The notes beneath the pieces are model-generated. The model saw only the letters and a program-made list of their open reading frames with translations. It did no database searches and was not told the DNA's origin. From Opitutia bacterium UBA6410 (GTDB lineage: Bacteria; Verrucomicrobiota; Verrucomicrobiia; Opitutales; Intestinicryptomonadaceae), in the NCBI GenBank assembly GCA_002437405.1, contig DJPO01000034.1, forward strand, positions 1 to 14,548: a stretch of DNA of 14,548 nucleotides, read 5' to 3'. The position numbers and the translations under genes were made by a program. Shown one piece after another: positions 7,425 through 13,288 of this stretch (its first letter is position 1; each line of letters begins with the position of its first letter).

Positions 7425-7434
7425 CAGATTTTTT
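7410..7434 (+). terminator. Hairpin with T-run at the end of tandem unit 2
   Basis: AATCTG (7410-7415), a 9-nt loop and CAGATT (7425-7430) followed by TTTT correspond to the hairpin at 7169-7194. The C-to-T change in the left arm is matched by a G-to-A change in the right arm, so the stem is retained. Confidence 0.45.
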
Positions 7435-7580
7435 GCGTACTAAATTTCGACTACCCACTCCGAACTTAAGAATATTTCTATCCCAAACCTAAGTGGCGGA
7501 AAATTCAATTTACCCGCGTGGGCTGTGGTATTTGGAAGAAATAAAATTTCCGCGCATATTTCGCCGACCTGCCCCTTTTA
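7435..7580. other. Intergenic stretch without recognised content
   Basis: I see no gene, convincing promoter, hairpin or repeat copy in this part of the gene-free region between the tandem repeats and the terminator of the PEP-CTERM gene. Confidence 0.5.
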
Positions 7581-7612
7581 AAAACAAAAAAAGGCGTTCT
7601 TGCGAACGCCTT
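7581..7612 (-). terminator. Intrinsic terminator of the PEP-CTERM gene
   Basis: On the minus strand AAGGCGTTC, GCAA, GAACGCCTT (plus positions 7612-7591) gives a perfect 9-bp stem followed by a T-rich run interrupted by one G (7590-7581). It lies about 160 bp after the PEP-CTERM stop codon, beyond elements B and A, so those elements should be in the transcript. Confidence 0.85.
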
Positions 7613-7641
7613 GCATTATGAAAAAGAAACTATTTTTTTTC

Positions 7642-7664
7642 GCAAAATTGAACTGCAATTTTGC
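7642..7664 (-). repeat. Partial palindromic element A (hairpin only)
   Basis: GCAAAATTG (7642-7650) and CAATTTTGC (7656-7664) form the same hairpin as the copies at 27-76 and 14435-14484, but without the conserved AGACAGGGGGTCTT tail. It is 3' of the PEP-CTERM gene, as the other copies are 3' of their genes. Confidence 0.6.
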
Positions 7665-7696
7665 TGTAAATTCCAAAAGTATTTTCACACCCTTTC

Positions 7697-7770
7697 GGGG
7701 ATAGAAGCATTGGCGAAGCCAATCTTCGTAAGGGGGCTTGCCCCCCTTTAATGGAAGCGGCACTGCCGCT
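7697..7770 (-). repeat. Palindromic element B, copy 3, 3' of the PEP-CTERM gene
   Basis: Inverted relative to the copies at 7069 and 7313, it starts only a few bases after the PEP-CTERM stop codon. The three palindromes are AGCGGCACTGCCGCT (7756-7770), GGGGGCTTGCCCCC and ATTGGCGAAGCCAAT. The palindromic cores are conserved and the spacers have changed. Confidence 0.85.
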
Positions 7771-7771
7771 T

Positions 7772-9223
7772 TCACGCGTTTTTATAGCGGCGGAAGAATA
7801 CTACCGCCAATGCTACTGCTCCGAAGATTGCCGCTATCGTTGCGGGTTCGGGCACTGCTGCCGTGAAGTATATTCCGTTGTCGTGTATCGAGAACGTCCC
7901 CTTCAATGCCGTTCCGTTGCGGATTGCCGAGAACACGTTATTTACGTCTCCGCCAAACATTAGGTCGTCGTAGGAAATCAGGAGGATTTCGTCCGCGAGC
8001 CTCTCCGAGTTCGAGAAGTCGAATGTAAAACGTCCTTCGGTGTCTATGCTAACAAAATCCGCAATGATTGTCCTCGCGTAGACGAGTGTACCGCCCGAGA
8101 GAAGCCCTACTTCCGAAATTTTTTCGGAAGTGGAAAGTTCGAGCTTCCCGCCAGTGAACATTACCTGTTTGATTGCAATTTCCGAATCGAGTTTCAGATA
8201 GCCCGAGTCGACCTGAACGTAAAGCGCGTCAACGTCCTTTTCGGTCGTGCTTGCGCCGAGCAGTGTCGACGCCTTTTTGACGTTCATCGTCTGCTTTACC
8301 GATTCGTCGCCGCTGTTCATCACGATTTTCGCGGTGTACATTGCGGTTTTCGCGCTTTCGTTAAGCAAATCCGCCGCGGCTTGCCAATCTTCGGCAGCAC
8401 TTTTGTATTTTTCGGGGACATCTGTGTACGTGTTGGTATCGTATTTCGTAAACGCGCCCGTCCATTCTCCGCCCGCGAACTTGCCGTTCGAGTCTGCTTG
8501 GAAGTTGACTGTGGCGTTTGTCGAGAAGTACGTCGAAGCGGAGAACACACCACGACCACTCAGTCCACCGAGGTTGAGATTCGACGTAAAGTCGCTACCA
8601 ACCGTTGTCTTTATTATAGACACATCGTCCCAGCGATTGTCGATTATGGATTGCGAAAGGGCGATTCTGATAACAGAATTACCCGATGCATTCATCTGTA
8701 GTTGCTTGGCAACATCAATCTGCCCTGTCCCGAGCGTTCCTTTTGCTTCTCTGACAGAATACGCTGGATCGGTTCTCATCGTAAAGGTGAGGTTTGCGTC
8801 TTCCGCGGGAGCAAGAACCATATTCCCCCCGATTTTCATACCGTTAGCGCCACCGTTATTACCAGCCTGCAAAATCATAAAATTGCCTGCCGCCGAAAAG
8901 TCCTCTACGGTTGCAAGCCAATTATTGGCGTTGAGATTAAATTGCGCACCGCCAGCTTTTAGCGTCATACTTTTTGCGGTAACGTTACCGAGCCAGTTCA
9001 TCCATGACGCCCAATCTTTCCAAACGAGATTTTTCGTTTCGGAGATGGCTTCCGTAGCCTGCGTGCCGTCGGATAACTGCCACCACGAGGGATCAAAACC
9101 ATTGTCTTTTCCGCCGCCCTTCCAGTAATACGTATTCGGATCGACATCGTCCGCAAAAATACTTGCACCCGCAGTCAACGCAACCGCCGCAAATATTGAA
9201 GAATATAGTGTTTTTAATTCCAT
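7772..9223 (-). CDS. PEP-CTERM sorting domain-containing surface protein
   Basis: This 483-residue exported protein has a signal peptide (about 1-24, ending ASIFA) and a C-terminal PEP-CTERM signal: VPEP at 457-460, a hydrophobic helix (about 462-477) and the basic FFRRYKNA end. Proteins of this kind are cleaved by an exosortase and placed on the cell surface or in the extracellular matrix. The body is rich in Asn, Ser, Thr, Gly and Ala with alternating polar and hydrophobic residues, and has WKGGGKDNGFDPSWW-like aromatic sequence near residue 35, which suggests a beta-solenoid or beta-sandwich surface protein. I recognise no enzymatic motif. The start is well supported by AAGGAG (9235-9230), 6 nt before the ATG. 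The promoter contains a 14-G tract, so expression may switch. No exosortase gene lies in the window. Palindromic elements and an intrinsic terminator follow the gene. Confidence 0.88.
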   Translation of the reverse strand: MELKTLYSSIFAAVALTAGASIFADDVDPNTYYWKGGGKDNGFDPSWWQLSDGTQATEAISETKNLVWKDWASWMNWLGNVTAKSMTLKAGGAQFNLNANNWLATVEDFSAAGNFMILQAGNNGGANGMKIGGNMVLAPAEDANLTFTMRTDPAYSVREAKGTLGTGQIDVAKQLQMNASGNSVIRIALSQSIIDNRWDDVSIIKTTVGSDFTSNLNLGGLSGRGVFSASTYFSTNATVNFQADSNGKFAGGEWTGAFTKYDTNTYTDVPEKYKSAAEDWQAAADLLNESAKTAMYTAKIVMNSGDESVKQTMNVKKASTLLGASTTEKDVDALYVQVDSGYLKLDSEIAIKQVMFTGGKLELSTSEKISEVGLLSGGTLVYARTIIADFVSIDTEGRFTFDFSNSERLADEILLISYDDLMFGGDVNNVFSAIRNGTALKGTFSIHDNGIYFTAAVPEPATIAAIFGAVALAVVFFRRYKNA

Positions 9224-9265
9224 TGTTTTCTCCTTGCAGTATTGTTGTTCAATATCTGGACAGGA

Positions 9266-9294
9266 AAATTACCCCCCCCCCCCCCGAAAGTCAA
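9266..9294 (-). promoter_or_regulatory. Predicted phase-variable promoter of the PEP-CTERM gene (G14 spacer)
   Basis: On the minus strand TTGACT (9294-9289) and TAATTT (9271-9266) are separated by exactly 17 nt, made of TTC and fourteen consecutive G (plus-strand C run 9272-9285). The -10 box matches the consensus only at its three most conserved positions. The expected start near 9259 gives a ~36-nt leader with the AAGGAG ribosome site. Gain or loss of one or two G would move the spacer away from its optimum. Confidence 0.6.
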
Positions 9295-9327
9295 GCTTTT
9301 TTTCGAAAAAAATTGCATGCTTGACTT
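9288..9327. promoter_or_regulatory. Back-to-back -35 boxes in an inverted repeat around a 16-nt palindrome
   Basis: AAGTCAAGC (9288-9296) and GCTTGACTT (9319-9327) are a perfect 9-bp inverted repeat carrying the -35 boxes of the two divergent promoters. Between them lies the perfect palindrome of seven T, CG, seven A (9297-9312). The A and T runs could act as UP-element-like or bent DNA serving both promoters, or the symmetry could be a regulator site. Confidence 0.5.
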
Positions 9328-9350
9328 CTGTGCATATTTTTTATTATATT
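9321..9350 (+). promoter_or_regulatory. Predicted promoter for the gene starting at 9358, leaderless arrangement
   Basis: TTGACT (9321-9326) is followed by overlapping -10 candidates; TATATT (9345-9350) after 18 nt matches the consensus best. Transcription would start at about 9357, next to the ATG at 9358. There is no Shine-Dalgarno sequence. Confidence 0.5.
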
Positions 9351-9357
9351 TTATACG

Positions 9358-11250
9358 ATGAAAAATCTTTTACTCGCACTTTTGTTTGTCGGACTCGGCG
9401 GTTGGTATTGCTACGATAAGTATGGGGATAAAATCTTCCCGAAAATCGGGCAGACCGAAAAAGTCGACCCCCGCACCGCCGCGCTCGAAAAGCGCGCTCT
9501 CGAGCTTTTCCCGACGAAGAAGGCGCAGCGCGAAAAGTGGATTGCCGACCAGACTGCGGCGATGGGCAAGCTCGCGCTATCCGAGCGGCGCAAGGGCATT
9601 TCCGCCGCCGAGGGCAAGAAAATCAGGGCGGCGGCGGCGAAAAAATTCCCCGACGACTACGAAAAGCGGCTCTCGTACGTGCGCGGCAGGGAAAACTCCG
9701 CGCTGGAGCTCGCCCGCACAGTGAACAATCTCGATTTGTCGCCCGAGGAAATCTCCGCAATCACCGAATCCGCCGAAAAGCTCTACGGCGACGACTACGA
9801 CGCCCAGATTGCGGCAATCGCGCGCTTGGGCGAAACCCTCACCGCGGTAAAGCAGAAGTGGGAGGACGTTCCGCCGAGCGACTACGCGCTGGTTCTCGCC
9901 CGCGCCCTCGCCATTTGCGAAAACGACCCCGCCGAAGCCGCGAAATTCGTAGACCGCCAGCTGCTCGCGCGGCACAATTTCAGGGAGAAGTCGATACCCG
10001 CACAGTTCGGAGACCTGCGCAAGGACATCGAAACCGCCTTCCCGAACGACTTTTGCGCGCAGCTCGCCGAGCTCGACAAGCGTCTGGACGCCGCAATCCG
10101 AAAGGGCGAGCGGGCGGAAACGCGGGTCGCCTCCAAGCAGCTCGAGAACATTTTCTATTCGGACATAAAAATCGCGGCAATCGGCGGGCGTTATTTTTGC
10201 ACCTATCTAATGGATTTGGACGGAAAAAAAATCCTGCTCTTCCCCGCCGAGCTGCTCGAGCTTTTCAAGGCTGACACAAAAACGCTCGAGGTCGCGGGCT
10301 TCGAAGTGGACGCCGACAAAACCTTTGTGTCTCCGCACTCGATGTTCGCGTTCGCGGTCGTCGACGCGCCCGCCGACGAAAAAACCGCGCAAATCGCCCA
10401 GAGCGAAGTTCCGCTCGAAGACAGGCGCGTTGCAATTATCGGGGTAAACCGCCACGGCGGGCAGGTGTTTTTCTATCCGAAAATTTCGGACGGGAAATTC
10501 GAGCTGACCGCCGCCGACACCGCGCAGGTCGACGCGCTCGTATCGGGCGGCGCGGCGATTGCCGACGTGAAGACGGGCGAAATCGTCGGGCTGGCGGAAT
10601 TGTCGCCGACGTTCGGGGCGGAATTCTACAAAGACCTATCGCAGGCGGTGATGGCGCGCTCGGCGATTCAAATGCCGTCGGCGATGACGATTATCGCGAA
10701 AGTCGCCCAGTCGGCGAAGTCGCGCAGGAGCGTCAAGCTCGCGTTCTTCGACAAATCCGACATGCGGCTTTGGCGGAAGTTCGACGCGCCCGAATACGCC
10801 GCGCAGCTCGCCGCCGCCCAGAAGCTCTCCTACCTGAACTACTGGGGAATGCGCTTTGTGCGCAACAATACGTTCGACGACGCCCGACGCTCGAAAGTCT
10901 TCGCGGGGCTCGCCGAAAACAACGCGCAGATGTTCCTCGACGGCGGACGAATGCACAAAAACCTCTTCGTATCCAGATATTCGCGCTATCTCTCCGACGC
11001 CGCGTCGCTCTTCGCGCGCGAAACGGCAAAGGCGGACACCGCGAAGCAGCAACCCTATTACAGGTTTATCCGCCCGCTCGCCGCGCAACGGGAAATCGCC
11101 GCCGAAATCGCCGAATATCTGAAAACCGCGAAGGTCGCGACGACAAACGCGTACATACACGCCGACTTGGCTTTCAAAATACAAAAGGATTCCTACAATC
11201 CGAAGCTGGAGTTGTCGAAAGACCAAATGGCGGAACTGCTCGGCAACTAA
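9358..11250 (+). CDS. Membrane-anchored protein of unknown function with a possible degenerate trypsin-like domain
   Basis: I do not recognise the family. The 630-residue protein starts with an uncleaved-looking signal anchor (about 3-19, LLLALLFVGLGGWYCY). Residues 35-265 are Ala/Glu/Lys/Arg-rich and probably helical, with repeated (F/Y)P/GDDYxxxL-like segments. Residues about 268-410 look like the two-barrel trypsin pattern in outline: AIGGRYFCTYLMDLDGKKILLF where the first His strand would be, and VSGGAAIADVKTGEIVGL (395-412), which resembles the GNSGGP...GEVVGI end of trypsin-like peptidases. The expected GDSGGP is not intact, with Ser396-Gly-Gly-Ala in its place, and no clear catalytic His or Asp is seen, so it is probably inactive if related at all. 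Residues 430-630 are again mainly helical. It is divergent from the PEP-CTERM gene and followed by two more exported proteins. Confidence 0.6.
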   Translation: MKNLLLALLFVGLGGWYCYDKYGDKIFPKIGQTEKVDPRTAALEKRALELFPTKKAQREKWIADQTAAMGKLALSERRKGISAAEGKKIRAAAAKKFPDDYEKRLSYVRGRENSALELARTVNNLDLSPEEISAITESAEKLYGDDYDAQIAAIARLGETLTAVKQKWEDVPPSDYALVLARALAICENDPAEAAKFVDRQLLARHNFREKSIPAQFGDLRKDIETAFPNDFCAQLAELDKRLDAAIRKGERAETRVASKQLENIFYSDIKIAAIGGRYFCTYLMDLDGKKILLFPAELLELFKADTKTLEVAGFEVDADKTFVSPHSMFAFAVVDAPADEKTAQIAQSEVPLEDRRVAIIGVNRHGGQVFFYPKISDGKFELTAADTAQVDALVSGGAAIADVKTGEIVGLAELSPTFGAEFYKDLSQAVMARSAIQMPSAMTIIAKVAQSAKSRRSVKLAFFDKSDMRLWRKFDAPEYAAQLAAAQKLSYLNYWGMRFVRNNTFDDARRSKVFAGLAENNAQMFLDGGRMHKNLFVSRYSRYLSDAASLFARETAKADTAKQQPYYRFIRPLAAQREIAAEIAEYLKTAKVATTNAYIHADLAFKIQKDSYNPKLELSKDQMAELLGN

Positions 11251-11255
11251 GCGGA

Positions 11256-11310
11256 CGCACGCAATCCCTCCTCCGCTACTGCGGCGAGAGAGGGTTGCCG
11301 CGTTTGTGCG
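11256..11310 (+). other. Imperfect long stem-loop between two unknown-function genes
   Basis: CGCAC (11256-11260) pairs with GTGCG (11306-11310). Inside, GCAATCCCTC (11261-11270) pairs with GAGGGTTGC (11290-11298) with one bulge, and CCGC-TACT-GCGG (11273-11284) closes the top. No T-run follows, so a simple intrinsic terminator is unlikely. It lies just after the stop codon at 11250; a processing or stability element, or a small RNA, are possibilities. Confidence 0.35.
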
Positions 11311-11346
11311 TATTGGCGTTTGTACGCGCCGCCAGCGTTTTTGCGC

Positions 11347-11375
11347 TTGAAAATCGGGCTTAAATCGGCTCACTT
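11347..11375 (+). promoter_or_regulatory. Weak predicted promoter for the gene starting at 11382
   Basis: TTGAAA (11347-11352) starts 35 nt before the ATG, the same distance as the -35 boxes of four other genes here. The -10 region 17 nt downstream (TCACTT) matches the consensus poorly. No ribosome site precedes the ATG. Confidence 0.25.
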
Positions 11376-11381
11376 GCATTT

Positions 11382-11930
11382 ATGAAAAATTTTATTGTAG
11401 CAATTTCGGCAATAATTGCGTTCGCCGCCGTTTGTGCGGCGGATTCGTCGAATGTCGTGAAAGTCGGCGGCAAATACTATGTCGAGGACGAAAACGGCAA
11501 TCTGATAAAAGCCCCGCAAAGTGCGGTCGTCGAAGCCCCCAAGCGCAGACCCGCCCGCGCGGGGAAGTTCGGCACGCCCCACCCCGCCGCGTGGCACGCC
11601 GACGCCCAGAAATCCGCCCCCCTGCCGAGCCAATCCGCCGCAGCCCCAGTCGCCGCAGTTGCCGCCCCCGCCAAGCAGCCGAAAGCGGAAACGCCCGCGA
11701 GCTGCTCCGCTTCGCAAGCCGCGCCCCTGCCGCCGCAACAGGCGCAAAAAGTACCCGAATCGGCGGAATTCGTCTGCGAAATTTTTGTTGTTTCGAACTC
11801 GGTAAAATTCCCCATAGGGCGCATAATTATAAAACTTCCCGCAGGCACGGCGCAGTCCGCGCCCGTAAAAATAGGCGAATCGGGCGGCTCGGAAGTCTTC
11901 GCAAAGCTCGTGCGCCGCGCAGAAAAGTAA
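11382..11930 (+). CDS. Small exported Ala/Pro-rich protein of unknown function
   Basis: I do not recognise the family. The 182-residue protein has a clear signal peptide (about 1-20, IAFAAVCAA end). A short VVKVGGKYYVEDENGNLIKAP segment (25-45) may be a small beta unit. Residues 46-122 are Ala/Pro/Lys/Gln-rich and presumably disordered, a linker that could span the periplasm. A C-terminal segment (about 125-182) alternates hydrophobic residues (EFVCEIFVVSNSVKFPIGRI). It lies between two other exported proteins on the same strand. Real coding is supported by the intact signal peptide and the frame bias, although GC-rich Ala/Pro stretches reduce certainty about its length. Confidence 0.65.
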   Translation: MKNFIVAISAIIAFAAVCAADSSNVVKVGGKYYVEDENGNLIKAPQSAVVEAPKRRPARAGKFGTPHPAAWHADAQKSAPLPSQSAAAPVAAVAAPAKQPKAETPASCSASQAAPLPPQQAQKVPESAEFVCEIFVVSNSVKFPIGRIIIKLPAGTAQSAPVKIGESGGSEVFAKLVRRAEK

Positions 11931-11937
11931 AAACGAA

Positions 11938-11966
11938 TTGACACCTTTCCGCGCTTTGGATTAAAT
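11938..11966 (+). promoter_or_regulatory. Predicted promoter for the gene starting at 11977, near-leaderless arrangement
   Basis: A perfect TTGACA (11938-11943) is followed after 17 nt by TTAAAT (11961-11966). The expected start is about 11973, four bases before the ATG at 11977. There is no Shine-Dalgarno sequence. Confidence 0.55.
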
Positions 11967-11976
11967 CCTTTTTATT

Positions 11977-13050
11977 ATGCATATTTTGAAGTCAATTTTC
12001 GCTGCCGCTGTAGCTTTTGCGGCAACCTCAGCCTTCGCGCAGCAATACGAAATCACCGTCGAAACGCTCGTCGGCGGAAAACCCGCAGACAAATTCGCGT
12101 TCGTCGTCGAGGAGGGCGGCACGCAGTTCAAGGGCTTTGACGGCAAGCTGGTTGCGAAAAAATATCGCGCCAAGGGCTATCTGCCAAAGTCGGTCAACGC
12201 CGACGAGCTAAAGGAGAAAATCGCGAAAAAATCCGAAGCAACAAAATCCGCCGTAAAGGCGAAAGCCGAAAAGGCGGCCGCAGAAAAAAGCGTCCCCAAG
12301 TCGCGCCCCATAGACGAAGCGCGCGCAAAGCTCTCGAATCTCAGAAGCGAGCTCAGGCGGCTCGAAAATTCCGTTTCGACCTCCCAAGCGCGAATGGACA
12401 AAATCTCGCTGCAGCTCGAGACCCTCGAAAGGGTCGTCGACAAGGGCGAAAAAAATCTCGCGACCTTCCCCGCCGAATACAAAAGCTATCTCGCAAAGTA
12501 CGAGCCCGTGGACGAACAGCTCGAAAAGGACAAAAAAATCGACGCGCTGATAAGAAGCAGAAAGGACAATTCGGGCGACACGGAGGAATTCGACGTAGGC
12601 TCGTTTTGCGTTCTCACGCTCAAGCAGGTCAAGGGCAAAAAGCTGCTCTTGGACGTGGACTACATCTACTCGCACAAAGTCTCCGACTTCTACGCCGACG
12701 GCAACAGCAACGGCAACACTATCCTAAAACAGACTGTAATGGAACGGCTTACGCGCAACCCGCGCAACTTGGTCGTGTCGCTCAACCGCCCCTATTGCAT
12801 ACAGTTTGCGCGCCCGAAAAACGACGGCAGCAAGTCGCTTTCCGAAGCGATATCCCAAACTTCGATTATAGCCGAAGCGACTGCGAATCTCGAAAAGACG
12901 GAAGCCGAAGCAGTCGGAGAGCAAGCCGAAAAATCGGAGTTCGACGCGCAGGGCTCGTACGCCGAAATCCGCAAAAAATTCCCCTCGGGGCTTGCAAAAA
13001 CCGCGCGCATTGTCATCACCGCAAAAAAACTTTCTACTTCGCAACAATAG
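11977..13050 (+). CDS. Exported coiled-coil protein of unknown function
   Basis: I do not recognise the family. The 357-residue protein carries a textbook signal peptide (1-21, ending SAFA before QQYEITVET). Residues 22-70 form a small domain with VGGKPADKFAFVVEEGG. Residues 75-190 are Lys/Ala/Glu-rich and then heptad-like (ARAKLSNLRSELRRLENSV, MDKISLQLETLERVV), predicting a coiled coil. A beta-rich C-terminal part (about 200-275) contains FDVGSFCVLTLKQVKGKKLL and DVDYIYSHKVSDFY. The last 80 residues are Glu/Ala/Lys-rich. A periplasmic structural or scaffolding role is plausible but not shown. It follows the 182-residue exported protein by 46 bp but has its own strong -35 box, so the two may be separately transcribed. 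Confidence 0.7.
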   Translation: MHILKSIFAAAVAFAATSAFAQQYEITVETLVGGKPADKFAFVVEEGGTQFKGFDGKLVAKKYRAKGYLPKSVNADELKEKIAKKSEATKSAVKAKAEKAAAEKSVPKSRPIDEARAKLSNLRSELRRLENSVSTSQARMDKISLQLETLERVVDKGEKNLATFPAEYKSYLAKYEPVDEQLEKDKKIDALIRSRKDNSGDTEEFDVGSFCVLTLKQVKGKKLLLDVDYIYSHKVSDFYADGNSNGNTILKQTVMERLTRNPRNLVVSLNRPYCIQFARPKNDGSKSLSEAISQTSIIAEATANLEKTEAEAVGEQAEKSEFDAQGSYAEIRKKFPSGLAKTARIVITAKKLSTSQQ

Positions 13051-13111
13051 AACAAACTTTTCGCGGGATTTTTTGTCCGAATAACCGAACCCAAACGAAA
13101 GGATTATTCCG

Positions 13112-13282
13112 ATGAAAAAATATAAATGCGAAGTCTGCGGGTATGTCTACGACCCCGCAAAAGGCGACCCCGACCGCGCCATTCCCCCAAACACCCCGTT
13201 CGAAGAGCTCCCCGACGACTGGCTCTGCCCGCTTTGCGGCGCAAACAAAGAGGAGTTCGTCGAGGACGACGAAAAAAAATAA
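13112..13282 (+). CDS. Rubredoxin
   Basis: Rubredoxin is a small cytoplasmic one-electron carrier with a single iron bound by four cysteines. The 56-residue sequence shows both ligand pairs, CEVCGY (Cys6, Cys9) and CPLCGA (Cys39, Cys42), and the family landmarks YVYDPAKGDPD and FEELPDDWLCP. The length is typical. The start is supported by AAAGGA (13098-13103), 8 nt before the ATG. Six bases separate its stop from the start of the flavodiiron gene, so the two are an operon in which rubredoxin is the electron donor. The acidic C-terminal tail (EDDEKK) is ordinary. Confidence 0.98.
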   Translation: MKKYKCEVCGYVYDPAKGDPDRAIPPNTPFEELPDDWLCPLCGANKEEFVEDDEKK

Positions 13283-13288
13283 CCCTTT

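Noticed and set aside
9272..9285. C14 run as a pure sequencing or assembly artefact
   Set aside because: Exact length may be unreliable, but a run this long is unlikely to be created from nothing, and its fit between two promoter boxes argues for a real tract. Length should be confirmed in raw reads.
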